From Lysinibacillus fusiformis (GTDB lineage: Bacteria; Bacillota; Bacilli; Bacillales_A; Planococcaceae), in NCBI RefSeq assembly GCF_002845985.1, contig NZ_PDFK01000003.1:620001-684000 (forward strand): a stretch of DNA of 64,000 nt, given 5' to 3'. How positions within the stretch are numbered: position 1 is the stretch's first letter; the number at the start of each line of letters is the position of its first letter. The notes below the pieces were generated by a model. That model was not told the origin of the DNA and did not search any database. It saw only the letters and a program-made list of their open reading frames with translations. Both the position numbers and the translations under genes were made by a program. Below are positions 36,840 to 46,611 of this stretch, in pieces.

Positions 36840-38093
36840 TTAACGAATTAGTTTCCACGTATAGGCTGACATTTTGTCATTGAAGTTATAAGACGTTAAA
36901 TTGAATAATTGTGCTGAACCAGTTGTGTTTGCTATCGTTACACTATTCCCTGTAAAATTACTATGCTCATAGATAGTTATTTCTGTATAAGGTTTTAATA
37001 AAATGGATGACACTTGATCATTCCATTGAGAATGTGGAAGATAAGTCAAATCTATTCCCTCTCCATCTATATGCTCAAATAAGTGTGGCTCATCAGTTGG
37101 TAGATTGCGAAAATTAGAACGTATTATCTCTTCATGTAATTTCGGATTCCATCTATCACCTATATAGTCCATAATGATCCATCCAGCTTTTGTTTCAAGA
37201 TTCTTTAGATGCTCTAATCTCACTTTAGCCGCAGTAATGCTATTCAAGTAGGAAGCATAGTAATACGGACTACTCCAAGCCGTACCACCAGAAGACAAAC
37301 TCGTGAAATTGATATGAATGTGATTTGGGTTATCTTTATTTAATGCTGTCTCTTTTAGCATACTATCAATTGCTGCTTTCTTTTCCTCATAGTTCACATT
37401 ATATTTATCTTGTACCGTTATTTTCACATTACCATTTGTCATAGAAGTAAATGTTGCGTTATCTTTCCACGCAAAATTTTTATATCCACCAGTCATCGTA
37501 CTACCAGAATATCTTCTTAAGAGTACGATTTTTCCACGAGAATCCCCTAAAGTTATATTCCCTTCTGTCTTCAAGAAAATAGAATCTCCAAAATACTTAT
37601 TTTCAAAGGTTCTAGCAAATGACTCTTTTGCTCCTGGCATGGATTCATACTCTTCTTTTAGAGACATTATAATGGTTTCACTTGGATGACTTTTTAAAAA
37701 TTCTTTGGCTTCATTAATAAATTGCTGGAGTGTTACATAAAGATAAACAGGTCCATGATGTAGAACAATTGTATTATCATCCGTTACACGTCCTCTGATG
37801 TCAAAAAATCTGACACCTTGATCCATTTGAGAGCGAAAGTCATTTTCTTGCGTTTTTGCCCATACGGATTTTATAGGATCCTCCAGTCTGAATGTACCAC
37901 TATCATGGGTTCCTGGAATAGAAATTTCTGCTAATGCGCGAGAGTTAGGTATTTCTCTCATCCACTCTGATAAATTTAGATTATTTTGTTCGGAAGCTGC
38001 CAGAGAAGTTAAGTGGACACCACCTAAAGAAAAAAGCATTGTAAAGAAAAAACATATACTTGCGATTACTTTCTTACTTTTTAATATCACCAT
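36840..38093 (-). CDS. plcA: Secreted PI-specific phospholipase C with beta/gamma-crystallin-like tail
   Basis: 417 residues from ATG 38093 (GGAG nine bases upstream; the frame is open to 38117 but that part is the ribosome site). A signal peptide ends near LAASEQ. The catalytic domain is close to the Bacillus cereus enzyme: His63 in [10 protein letters not shown], His113 in LHHGPVYLY and MDYIGDRW near the end. It cleaves phosphatidylinositol and GPI anchors. Unlike the roughly 330-residue B. cereus precursor, it has about 77 extra residues (341-417) with two NDxxSS/A motifs (358-363, 405-410) and [11 protein letters not shown], as in Ca-binding beta/gamma-crystallin folds. It lies directly downstream of the three toxin genes. 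Confidence 0.93.
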   Translation of the reverse strand: MVILKSKKVIASICFFFTMLFSLGGVHLTSLAASEQNNLNLSEWMREIPNSRALAEISIPGTHDSGTFRLEDPIKSVWAKTQENDFRSQMDQGVRFFDIRGRVTDDNTIVLHHGPVYLYVTLQQFINEAKEFLKSHPSETIIMSLKEEYESMPGAKESFARTFENKYFGDSIFLKTEGNITLGDSRGKIVLLRRYSGSTMTGGYKNFAWKDNATFTSMTNGNVKITVQDKYNVNYEEKKAAIDSMLKETALNKDNPNHIHINFTSLSSGGTAWSSPYYYASYLNSITAAKVRLEHLKNLETKAGWIIMDYIGDRWNPKLHEEIIRSNFRNLPTDEPHLFEHIDGEGIDLTYLPHSQWNDQVSSILLKPYTEITIYEHSNFTGNSVTIANTTGSAQLFNLTSYNFNDKMSAYTWKLIR

Positions 38094-38311
38094 AAATACA
38101 ATCTCCTTCTCTTTCACTCACTAAAAACTACCATTTATCCAATTTTAGTTGAGGTGAGTATGTCAGATCTAACAAAAGCATTCTATTATACTCCAATATC
38201 CAATGTTTTCAAAAAATGGATAAACAAGCTATAAAGAGTAGCTTCAAAAAACGTTTTTCCCAATCTACTTCTTTTAAAATATAAGTCTTATTAGATGAAA
38301 TTAACAGGTGC

Positions 38312-38348
38312 ATTGCATCGTTTTTTATATCATAAAAAACGATGCAAT
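38312..38348. terminator. Perfect hairpin after the toxin operon
   Basis: ATTGCATCGTTTTTTAT pairs perfectly with ATAAAAAACGATGCAAT around three bases. No U tract follows the stem, but it sits 42 bases past the last toxin gene and probably ends or protects its transcript. Confidence 0.55.
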
Positions 38349-38389
38349 AGAAATTCATACCAATTATCAATAGCAAAAAGTAAAGTAAT

Positions 38390-39514
38390 CTACTTTGAAG
38401 ATTCTAGATTTAATTCTTTTATTCCCTCTTTTAATGTGACTGCATCTATTTTTAATGTTTTCCAGCTGTCTTTAGCTGCATTCAAGTTAGGAAGTAAAAA
38501 TTTAAATTTATTTTGTTCGGCCTTGTCAGCTGCATTCTCAATATGTCTGAGTACTCCTGTATATTGAGAATCTAAGTCATTCCATTGTGCAGACATAAAA
38601 GTAAGAGCATTAATCGCATCATCAAGTGCATTATACATCTCACTAATACTATTATGCGCAACTCCAACTACGCGATTTAATGTTAATTTATAATCAACTG
38701 TCTGTTGTAATTGTTTTAATAACGGTTCTAATTGACTTAAATTCTCTTTTGCAATCCCCAACATAATACCGCCGGCAATTAGTGTAGGAATAGTAGGCAC
38801 CGCTATTGTTATTATTCCATCAGATTCTAATTTTTTATAATAGTTTACTGATTCTAAAACTTCATTTAAGCGTTTTTGATCATCCTCAACTGCTGCCCCT
38901 TGGTTTTTTAAAATTGACTGTAAGAGCTCTTTGTTACTTCCAAATGCTCTGACATCTTTTCCAATATTGTCTCTTAATTCCGTTAACGCTTCTATTAATT
39001 GTTGTGCACATTTTTGATTTTCTTGAATTTCTTCTCGTAAATCTGTAATTCCTTCTATTAATGTTTCTCCATCATTTGCATTTATTGCATATACAATGAC
39101 GTCATAATAATTTTCAAATTTGGTATCGTATTCGATAATCCCCGTCAATGTATCAATCAGCTGTTTTTTTACTTTCGTATCCCATGTAAGGGCGTGTGCT
39201 CTTGCATCCTTTTGGTCTTGTACAATTTTACCCGGTAAATCCTCGTATCCATTAATATTTATTCCTTCAAAGTTCACATCTGGATTTTTGATCAACATAT
39301 ACGAATAAGCATTCATAGATTTTGCAAAAAGCCCAGCCTTTTGCAAGGTTTCTCTCATTTTGGCTTCATTTGCTGAAAGAGACGTATCATCATAGTTCGT
39401 TTGCTCCATTTTGCTTGTAGTTGCATAAGCGGTTACTGGTGATACTATAGAAGTGGATGTCAGGGTTAAAGCGGCTGATACAGCAAGTAGATTGTAAAGA
39501 AACTTATTATTCAT
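38390..39514 (-). CDS. HBL/NHE-family toxin component, third gene (NheC/HblB-like)
   Basis: 374 residues with a Sec signal peptide (cleavage likely after AYA near residue 31). The mature part is almost all alpha-helical, of the Bacillus_HBL (PF05791) type. A short hydrophobic hairpin (GIITIAVPTIPTLIAGGIMLGIA, split here only by residues Thr/Pro) lies near 230-255, the position of the pore-forming tongue in HblB/NheC. It probably acts with the two upstream proteins as a three-part pore-forming toxin. 39 bases separate it from the second gene. Confidence 0.85.
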   Translation of the reverse strand: MNNKFLYNLLAVSAALTLTSTSIVSPVTAYATTSKMEQTNYDDTSLSANEAKMRETLQKAGLFAKSMNAYSYMLIKNPDVNFEGININGYEDLPGKIVQDQKDARAHALTWDTKVKKQLIDTLTGIIEYDTKFENYYDVIVYAINANDGETLIEGITDLREEIQENQKCAQQLIEALTELRDNIGKDVRAFGSNKELLQSILKNQGAAVEDDQKRLNEVLESVNYYKKLESDGIITIAVPTIPTLIAGGIMLGIAKENLSQLEPLLKQLQQTVDYKLTLNRVVGVAHNSISEMYNALDDAINALTFMSAQWNDLDSQYTGVLRHIENAADKAEQNKFKFLLPNLNAAKDSWKTLKIDAVTLKEGIKELNLESSK

Positions 39515-39553
39515 TTTATATTCCTCCCTATATACTTTTTAAGTTTTTGTGCA

Positions 39554-40783
39554 TTAGTCTTGTGTGAAAGCAATGTCTTTTGCAATAAATTCCGCATCTT
39601 TATGAATATCATTCCAACTTTGTTTAGCTGCTTTTAAATCATCAGGTATTAAAGAGAGCTTATGATCTTGCATTTGATCGATATTATCATATAAGTCTTT
39701 ATAATTTGCCCCCATTGTATTCCATTGCTTTTGGATGTTTGTTAGAGACATGATTGCTTGATCCACTGTTTGATACAAATATGTTAACGTGTCTTTTGTG
39801 TTATTAAGTGCAATAACTGCTTGGTTAGCAAGATCAGCTTTTGTGCTTAATTCCCCTATTTTATGGGAAATTTCGTTATAGGCATTCATATGATTAGATG
39901 CCATAATACCGGATGCTGTCCCTAAACCAATACCAGCTGCACCGAGTGCTGTAAGGCCACCAACAACAACCGGCGTTGCTGTTCCACCAGTCACAACAAT
40001 TACTACCCCTCCTGCAATTGTTCCAATAACTAAAATAGCTGCTCCCAATCCTCCTCCAATTGACCATGCCAATACATTGTTAAAATGGTCTTTCTGAGTG
40101 GAAGATAGCTGCTGAATTTCAGCATGAAGTTGTGGAATCAATGCTTCTTTTCCAGCTAATATGGCCGTTAATCCACTCTTCCCATCTGGACCACCGACAT
40201 TATTTTTAAAATCAATTGAATTTGTATAGAGTTTCGTTTTGAAATTTTCTAATATGTTAATTACTTCTGTCACTTCTTTTGAATTTGTATGAATTGAACT
40301 GATTAGATCACCTATGCCTTCTTTTAGCCCCTCCCTATCTTTTTTTTGGACAATGTCTATTAATGTGTCGTAATAATTATTAAATTGTTCATCGTAATTC
40401 ACGATATTACGTGCTGTCTTTTGAATTTTTGGCTTCGCTGTATCTAACCAATAATTTGCATTGATTCGAGACAGATCCTGATTAAGGTGAATATTTTTGA
40501 TTAATTCTCCCCCTTCTGACCCTAGATCAATATTGGAGAGATTTACATTCGGTTGCTTAATCATTGTTTTTGCGTACAAATCCATTACAAGAATATGAGA
40601 TCCCGTTTCCGCTAACGCCTTCTTCAGTCCCTCAGGTCCTAATTCATAATTATCCTGTTTTTGAACGACCTCTTTTTGAGCGCTCCATTCTTGTGCAAAC
40701 GCATGAATAGATGTACTATTATTAGCAGTTAAAAGCGTTGTCAATGCAGCCAAGGTTAACACCTTATACGAAAATTTCTTCAT
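39554..40783 (-). CDS. HBL/NHE-family toxin component, second gene (NheB-like)
   Basis: 409 residues with a signal peptide (AFAQEW region) and a long helical bundle. A large hydrophobic segment of about 55 residues sits near 225-290 (LGAAILVIGTIAGG, VVVGGLTALGAAG, GLGTASGIM), as in NheB, where it forms the membrane-inserting head. KTMIKQPNVNLSNID near residue 65 is repeated in related form in the other two genes (IKNPDVNFEGI, MNPNVQLEEV), showing common descent. 46 bases after the first gene. Confidence 0.87.
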   Translation of the reverse strand: MKKFSYKVLTLAALTTLLTANNSTSIHAFAQEWSAQKEVVQKQDNYELGPEGLKKALAETGSHILVMDLYAKTMIKQPNVNLSNIDLGSEGGELIKNIHLNQDLSRINANYWLDTAKPKIQKTARNIVNYDEQFNNYYDTLIDIVQKKDREGLKEGIGDLISSIHTNSKEVTEVINILENFKTKLYTNSIDFKNNVGGPDGKSGLTAILAGKEALIPQLHAEIQQLSSTQKDHFNNVLAWSIGGGLGAAILVIGTIAGGVVIVVTGGTATPVVVGGLTALGAAGIGLGTASGIMASNHMNAYNEISHKIGELSTKADLANQAVIALNNTKDTLTYLYQTVDQAIMSLTNIQKQWNTMGANYKDLYDNIDQMQDHKLSLIPDDLKAAKQSWNDIHKDAEFIAKDIAFTQD

Positions 40784-40829
40784 ATTTTTTCCTCCCTACT
40801 TTTCGATAGGTTTTTACAAATTTTAAGCA

Positions 40830-42143
40830 TCAAAATTTATTAACCTGTTCCTCAAGTTGATTGATTATATTTTTTAATCTTCTTAATGTATCTTGTTGAG
40901 ACAGTTGATTTGCCGCATCAGTTGATAATTTTGTTATATTATTTTTTATTAGGTTCAAATCTGCTTTATAGCGTTTCAATAGGTCAATTTCTACATCTAC
41001 TTGACTAGCAAATGTATGCAAATCATGCTGCATAAGAAGAAGCATGGATTGTTGTAAATCTGCTATTGTTAGTTTCTTTGTTAAATCATATAGTTTTTGA
41101 TTTTGGATCTCTAAATCATCTAAATATGCTCTTTGTTCAGCCATTAGTTTGTTAACTTCAGCGAAGGTATTATATGTTTTTTTGATTTTTTCTGGGTCAA
41201 TTGTTTTCATAAGGTCATACTCTTTTGATTTTGTAGCAGCGGCTGCAGCAATTTCAGCTTGTTTATCTTTCTCAATTTTTTCACGAGCCTCTTTTTTAGC
41301 TGCTTCAATCTCTAGAATAGATTTCCCCTGTTCTTTTGCTTCTTGCTCTGCTTTTTTCTCTGCTTCTAGAATAGCGTTGTTAATTTCCTTACCTTTGTTA
41401 TAGGCTGCCACCGCTATTTGAGCTGCTGGTTCAATGATATCTTTCGAAAGACTATAAATCTCTTGGAAAATATTGAGTCCCTGTTCATTTAAAGCTCCTG
41501 GTATCAATGCGATTTGCTGTAAATCATTGTGAATTGATTTTTTTGTATTTAGTAATTCAGCCTTTAGCTTGTCTATTTTCCCTGTTCCCTCTGCGCTTAG
41601 TACCTCCTGCGCTTTTATCACATCAGTATCGAGATTTTTTAGTTTTTTATCAAGCTGTAATTTAAGATCTGTTAGCTCATTCATTTGATATTGAACACTT
41701 TCTTCGTTTGTCAGAACCATTTCTTGAAGAACTTCCAATCTATCCAAAAAGCCTTCCTTATTTTCCTTAGTGTCTACAAATTCTTTTAATGTAGGATAAT
41801 AGGCCTGAAATTTTGTTACAAAGCCTTTACTTTTTGAATTGAGTAAAATTAACTTTGGATAAAGCTCCACTGCCCACTCTTTCATATCTTGTTTTATTAG
41901 AAATTGCTCTGTATTTAAAGCTGGTACTTCCTCTAACTGTACATTAGGGTTCATTAAAGCTTTGTCTATATACATTTGAATCAACTTTGATTGTGCACCT
42001 AATTTTCTTAATGATGAGGACAGAGCTACGTTCTCCTCTTGCATTTCTACTTGCACTATAGGCGTTGCAAAAGAATGGATAGGACTCACTCCAGTAGCAA
42101 CAATCGATGTTATTATCAACCCTGTAATTATTTTCTTTTTCAT
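40830..42143 (-). CDS. HBL/NHE-family toxin component, first gene (NheA/Hbl-L-like)
   Basis: 437 residues with a signal peptide (cleavage near SFATP). It is helical like its two neighbours and shares the MNPNVQLEEV motif, but has no hydrophobic hairpin. In that place, about residues 245-310, is a highly charged Ala/Glu/Lys helix (EAEKKAEQEAKEQGK, EAAKKEAREKIEKDKQ). NheA and Hbl L components likewise lack the long hydrophobic head. First gene of the operon, about 120 bases downstream of a promoter. Confidence 0.85.
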   Translation of the reverse strand: MKKKIITGLIITSIVATGVSPIHSFATPIVQVEMQEENVALSSSLRKLGAQSKLIQMYIDKALMNPNVQLEEVPALNTEQFLIKQDMKEWAVELYPKLILLNSKSKGFVTKFQAYYPTLKEFVDTKENKEGFLDRLEVLQEMVLTNEESVQYQMNELTDLKLQLDKKLKNLDTDVIKAQEVLSAEGTGKIDKLKAELLNTKKSIHNDLQQIALIPGALNEQGLNIFQEIYSLSKDIIEPAAQIAVAAYNKGKEINNAILEAEKKAEQEAKEQGKSILEIEAAKKEAREKIEKDKQAEIAAAAATKSKEYDLMKTIDPEKIKKTYNTFAEVNKLMAEQRAYLDDLEIQNQKLYDLTKKLTIADLQQSMLLLMQHDLHTFASQVDVEIDLLKRYKADLNLIKNNITKLSTDAANQLSQQDTLRRLKNIINQLEEQVNKF

Positions 42144-42270
42144 TGTTTGTACCTCCCTACATAGATTGCCACAATATTTTTATTACAATTTGTTCTACAT
42201 TTGTACACCTCTAATCTACTATTGATATTAGGAAAGTTCTTAATAAGAATAGACATCCCTAATAACATAA

Positions 42271-42299
42271 ATTTTAGAGAAAGACACATATTTTGGCAA
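42271..42299 (-). promoter_or_regulatory. Candidate promoter of the toxin operon
   Basis: On the minus strand TTGCCA (42299-42294), a 17-base spacer and TAAAAT (42276-42271). The transcript would carry a leader of about 120 nt before the first toxin gene. Confidence 0.5.
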
Positions 42300-42436
42300 A
42301 AAACAACATAATTAGGCTATTTAATGATGAAAATAGATTTTTATGTCGTTTATTTTTTTGAAAAACCACTAAAACAAACTAAATAAGTCTATATTTGTTA
42401 CATTTTTCTAATAATGAGTGGATTTAGGGATCAATA

Positions 42437-42466
42437 TTGACATATTTTTTACTAAAAAACTATATT
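42437..42466 (+). promoter_or_regulatory. Orphan plus-strand promoter
   Basis: A perfect TTGACA (42437-42442), an 18-base spacer and TATATT (42461-42466). It points away from the toxin genes into a gene-free stretch that ends at the terminator at 42591-42640. Confidence 0.5.
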
Positions 42467-42590
42467 TTGTATGAATAGATAAACTTAGAAATTCTAATTT
42501 TCCCGCTTATTTTATAGAGTTCACGCTATTCACATTTCAACTTCTTCCATTTTCACACTGGATAAAAACTTTTGTCCCCATAGCCCATAG

Positions 42591-42640
42591 AAAAACACCT
42601 TCACGTTGATTTGATAAGTTTATCAACGAAAGGTGTTTTT
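42591..42640. terminator. Bidirectional terminator beside the MFS gene
   Basis: AAAACACCTT-CGTTGAT and ATCAACG-AAAGGTGTTTT form a two-part stem with A and T runs on either side. It could end an RNA from the promoter at 42437 or the minus-strand MFS transcript. Confidence 0.75.
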
Positions 42641-42853
42641 ATTTGTCTTGTTAGATTTTTACTTTGAAAAATGAGAGGTACAGCTTTCGTCTGCTTTTTC
42701 ACCATTAACAGCCATTTTTTCTTATTAAAATACTATTTATCGAGAAAGAAAATAACTATAGGAAAAGGTTCACTTTTCTTTGAAGCAACTCTTTAAACTT
42801 TGAAACTATCCCCAAACAAGATTGTTTCGTAACCAATGTAGTATATACTATGC

Positions 42854-44119
42854 TCAAGCTCTTTTAGACCAAATCACTACGGGAATGAGCAGTAAAGACA
42901 ATAGCCCTCCTGCTAAGGACAATGCCGCATAACTAGCATTCGCTACGACCATTCCTGATAGAGCACCACCAGATGCCCCCGCTAGTGCAACTAAAACATC
43001 CATTTTCCCTTGTGTTTTTGCACGTGTAGACGGCTCGGTTGCATCAACAATTTGTGCGGTACCACTAATTAAACCGAAGTTCCAGCCTAACCCCAGTAAA
43101 GAAAGTGCTACTATTAATAAAACCATCGAATCGCTTGGAGCGAATGCCGCTAATAAACCCGCTAGTAGCAAGGTAACACCGGCGGCGATACTCATGGCTG
43201 TTCGTCCAACTTTATCAACAAGAATACCTGTTACAAGCGATGGCAGATACATAGCCCCTACATGAAATCCAATAACAATGCCTACTTCCGATATTCCATG
43301 TCCATGATGTTTCATATGTACTGGTGTCATCGTCATGATTGCGACCATGACAATCTGTGTCAGAACCATCACCGTTGCCCCTACTGCTAACCCTCTTTTA
43401 TTGCCAGCTGTATGCAAGGATGGTGCTTTATTATCTTTGTTCATTTTTTGCTGATGTGCCTCAATGGCCTTAGCTATTTCTAAAGGATCAGGACGCAACA
43501 TAATAAATAACACAAGCCCTGCGACAATAAAGGCAACCGCAGATAATAGAAAAGGACCTGCAAGAGCTGGAACACCAATGGATAGCGCCACTCTCCCCAT
43601 CATTTCTACTAAGTTTGGACCTAAAACAGCACCGAACGTTGTCATCAGCATAGTCGTACTAATCGCCGTGGCACGTTGTTTATCATTGGCTAAATCCGTC
43701 CCAGCATAGCGAGCCTGTAAATTCGCCGCAGTGCCAGCACCATAGATTAATAGAGAAGCGAACAAAACGATCACACTATTCATTATAGCGGCCAAAACGA
43801 CACCTACGGCCCCTATTCCACCGACTATAAAACCTGTTGCTAAGCCTGTGCGACGACCATATCGCTGCGACAGTTTCCCTACAATGAAAGCTGCTCCTGC
43901 AGAGCCTAACGTAAATAATGCAGACGGTACACCTGCATAAGCATCTGTTCCTAGCATTTGTTGGGCTAACAGAGCACCTACTGTAATACCTGCTGCAAGC
44001 CCAGCCCCACCAAAAATTTGAGATAGACTGACAACGATCAACACACGCCTATATAAGTTTTTTAGTTTCTCTGGGGACGCTATATAGGATTCTATTGAAC
44101 CTTGATCTTTTACAACCAT
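42854..44119 (-). CDS. MFS transporter
   Basis: 421 residues, twelve membrane segments. MFS signatures: GKLSQRYGRRTGL between TM2 and TM3 and VDKVGRTAM in the second half. A hydrophilic loop near 215-235 splits the halves. Drug or metabolite efflux is likely, but the substrate is unknown. Monocistronic. Confidence 0.9.
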   Translation of the reverse strand: MVVKDQGSIESYIASPEKLKNLYRRVLIVVSLSQIFGGAGLAAGITVGALLAQQMLGTDAYAGVPSALFTLGSAGAAFIVGKLSQRYGRRTGLATGFIVGGIGAVGVVLAAIMNSVIVLFASLLIYGAGTAANLQARYAGTDLANDKQRATAISTTMLMTTFGAVLGPNLVEMMGRVALSIGVPALAGPFLLSAVAFIVAGLVLFIMLRPDPLEIAKAIEAHQQKMNKDNKAPSLHTAGNKRGLAVGATVMVLTQIVMVAIMTMTPVHMKHHGHGISEVGIVIGFHVGAMYLPSLVTGILVDKVGRTAMSIAAGVTLLLAGLLAAFAPSDSMVLLIVALSLLGLGWNFGLISGTAQIVDATEPSTRAKTQGKMDVLVALAGASGGALSGMVVANASYAALSLAGGLLSLLLIPVVIWSKRA

Positions 44120-44242
44120 TTTTCAACCTTCCTTCTCTAAATATAATGTATTATCTATGTAAATATCCCTTTTAAAGTGCCATCATCTTCAAGGTATTCT
44201 ATGCATACCAATCAAGATTAATTGAATCTATAAAATAAAGAA

Positions 44243-44276
44243 GGAACCGTCCTCATTTCATAGACAGTTCCTTTCA
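44243..44276 (-). terminator. Terminator of the second MFS gene
   Basis: GGAACCGTC and GACAGTTCC stem (one mismatch), followed on the minus strand by TTCTTTATTTT. It lies about 60 bases past the stop at 44334. Confidence 0.6.
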
Positions 44277-44333
44277 TCTGCCACCACCCTTATATCGCTA
44301 GAGGTATTGGTGTAGAGCATGGGTTACATTGAA

Positions 44334-45521
44334 TTAATACGCATGCATAACCACTTTCTTCTTTTTAGAATAGAGTAAGAAAGTAGTTGTTAAACCTAAG
44401 CTAATAATCCCGAAAATAAGCCCCATGCCACTTAAACCGATTAAATCTAGCATCATCCCTGTAGATAAGAGCACGACTTGGAAGACGACCGAATCAATCA
44501 TATTACGGAATGAGAAAAAACGTCCGTGGAACTGTTTCGGTACTTGTTTCTGGAAAATAACCATCGTTGTCGGAAAAAAACAGCCGACTGAAAAGCCAAA
44601 GACCCCAAATGCCACTAAAGCAAAAAAAGGAATTTCCGCCAGTAATAATAATAGCTCCATTGAGCCGATAATAAAGGCTAATGAAAAGAGCAGTGTGCCC
44701 ATGTGTACACGTTCAGCAATTATTTTTAAGCCTGCAGCACCTAGCATAAAGCCAATGCCTTCGACTGTATATAACAATCCTGAGATGGTTGTTGATTGAT
44801 GGATTTCAGAAATTTTCATAATGACTAAATTGAAAGAGCCTAAAAATAATGTGGGAATTAACATTAAGACGAGTGTCATCAGGACGACCGGATGCTCCTT
44901 CACCATAGGCCATACTTCTTTAAAGTTTCCTTTATCTTTGTGTGTCAGTGTTGCATTTGTCGTTTCATCTAATTGCAGTAAGCTTGTAATAACAAACATG
45001 ATCACATAGACAATAAATGAAATAATATATAGCCATTTTAAGTCAAAGAAGCTTAACATAAACCCTGCTGCGGCTGTGCCAACAATTCTTGAAATGGTTC
45101 TGGCATTCATTTGCCAAGCATTAAGCGTAATTAAATCTTGTTCCTTCGCAATCATTGGAATAATCGATTGCAAGGCAGGCATATAAAATGCGGCTGCTAT
45201 TTGCAACGTAATTAAAAAAAGAATCATCCAAATAACCGAATTGGTATAAAGTGCGATAAACATAAATAAAACACTAATGATTCGTCCGATACTTGCCATT
45301 TGGACAACCGTTTTTTTCTTCGATTGGTCAATGATGCGCCCTGCCATTGGACCGACGACCAAGCCTGCTAAAATACCACAGGAAATAATTAATGATTTGT
45401 GAAAGTCTGAAGGTACTACCTCTTGCATAAAGGCTAGATTTCCAATAATGCCAGCCCATAGGCCAAGTCCGACGACAAATTCACCTAATAAAATAATCCA
45501 TACGTTTCGATTTCTCCACAT
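44334..45521 (-). CDS. MFS transporter (MFS_3-like)
   Basis: 395 residues with about twelve membrane segments; MAGRIIDQSKKKTV is the TM2-TM3 loop. It resembles macrolide-type efflux MFS proteins more than its neighbour at 42854. Substrate unknown. Monocistronic, own terminator downstream. Confidence 0.88.
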   Translation of the reverse strand: MWRNRNVWIILLGEFVVGLGLWAGIIGNLAFMQEVVPSDFHKSLIISCGILAGLVVGPMAGRIIDQSKKKTVVQMASIGRIISVLFMFIALYTNSVIWMILFLITLQIAAAFYMPALQSIIPMIAKEQDLITLNAWQMNARTISRIVGTAAAGFMLSFFDLKWLYIISFIVYVIMFVITSLLQLDETTNATLTHKDKGNFKEVWPMVKEHPVVLMTLVLMLIPTLFLGSFNLVIMKISEIHQSTTISGLLYTVEGIGFMLGAAGLKIIAERVHMGTLLFSLAFIIGSMELLLLLAEIPFFALVAFGVFGFSVGCFFPTTMVIFQKQVPKQFHGRFFSFRNMIDSVVFQVVLLSTGMMLDLIGLSGMGLIFGIISLGLTTTFLLYSKKKKVVMHAY

Positions 45522-45700
45522 GCTGTTCTCCTTGTTGTTTCTTCAATAAAATTTATCGTAACAAACTATTAAATATTCGTACATAAAAATATAGAAAAAT
45601 TTGTTAGAATCTAAGCCTTCTCTTTCTAGCATTTCTTAATGAGTATACTATTTTTCCTAACTGAAATACTCATCCAAAAGGTTGAACTTCCATCTAAAAG

Positions 45701-45739
45701 AAAAAACACCGTTTGATGAGCGCATCAAACAGTGTTTTT
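45701..45739 (-). terminator. Terminator of the mnt operon
   Basis: AAAAACAC-GTTTGATG pairs with CATCAAAC-GTGTTTTT across a four-base loop with one mismatch, immediately after the mntD stop; six U follow on the minus strand. Confidence 0.85.
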
Positions 45740-45741
45740 CG

Positions 45742-46611
45742 TTAAGACATTTCTAGCTTATGAACAAGTGCTTTTTTTCTGCGTTCGATTATTTTTTGGC
45801 TGATGAACGTCACAATAAATATTAACCCTACCGTTGTCGCCATCATACCAGCTATAGAAGTATCCCAAAACTTCGCTAAATAATAGCCGATAACAGAAGC
45901 AGCAGCACCAAAGAGCATACTATAGACAAACATTTGCTTAATCGTCTTACTAATTAAATAGGAAGTGGCGGCTGGCCCAATCAACATGGCCACTACTAAA
46001 ATGGCCCCTACACTATCAAATGCCGCAACAGTCGTGAACGAAATGGATGTCATAAAGCCATAATGAAGAAATACAACGGGAATCCCAATAGTAGCCGCAT
46101 ACACAGGATCAAAAGTGGCAAGCTTCATTTCTTTAAAGAATAACAGCAAGAAGGCAATATTAATTACTAGGACGAGTAACAACATCCACACGGCCTTAGG
46201 CATCGCTAGCCCAAGCAGTGACCATTTATCCCAAGGTACAAAAGCAATTTCCCCCATTAGAACATGTTCAACGTCTAAATGGACATTGCCGGCATATAAG
46301 GTGATCAGAAGGACACCTGCCGCAAACAAGGAGGTAAAGACCACCCCTATTGCGGCATCTTCTTGAATGCCAGAAGAATGCAATAGTTGCACAAGGTAGG
46401 CTGTTAAAATTCCTGCAAACGCAGCACCTACAAGCATCCAAAAGCCATTTAATGTCTGGGTAACAAGATAGGCCATCACAATACCAAAGAGCACCGTATG
46501 ACTGATGGCATCTGCGATCATGGACATTCTACGCAAGATGAGGAAGACACCTGCAATCCCACATGTCACACCAACTAATAATCCTGTGAATACAACCCAA
46601 AATTCGATCAT
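45742..46611 (-). CDS. mntD: Manganese/zinc-type ABC transporter permease MntD
   Basis: 289 residues, about eight membrane segments, ABC-3 family (TroD/MntD): CGIAGVFLILRRMSMIADAISHTVLFG is split across the first two segments. The tail is positively charged. Last gene of the mntABCD operon; it overlaps mntC by four bases. The two permeases form the membrane channel. Confidence 0.88.
   Translation of the reverse strand: MIEFWVVFTGLLVGVTCGIAGVFLILRRMSMIADAISHTVLFGIVMAYLVTQTLNGFWMLVGAAFAGILTAYLVQLLHSSGIQEDAAIGVVFTSLFAAGVLLITLYAGNVHLDVEHVLMGEIAFVPWDKWSLLGLAMPKAVWMLLLVLVINIAFLLLFFKEMKLATFDPVYAATIGIPVVFLHYGFMTSISFTTVAAFDSVGAILVVAMLIGPAATSYLISKTIKQMFVYSMLFGAAASVIGYYLAKFWDTSIAGMMATTVGLIFIVTFISQKIIERRKKALVHKLEMS

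Larger units (their letters stand above)
42144..42853. other. 710-base AT-rich region upstream of the toxin operon
   Basis: No convincing protein gene. It holds a minus-strand promoter for the toxin operon (42271-42299), a separate plus-strand promoter (42437-42466) and a bidirectional terminator (42591-42640). I saw no PlcR box (TATGNANNNNTNCATA) by eye. Confidence 0.6.

Noticed and set aside
42144..42436. PlcR box upstream of the toxin operon and PI-PLC
   Set aside because: I looked for TATGNANNNNTNCATA and found none, so PlcR-type control is not claimed.
44425..44799. 124-codon plus-strand frame inside the MFS gene
   Set aside because: Shadow of a membrane-protein gene, no independent support.
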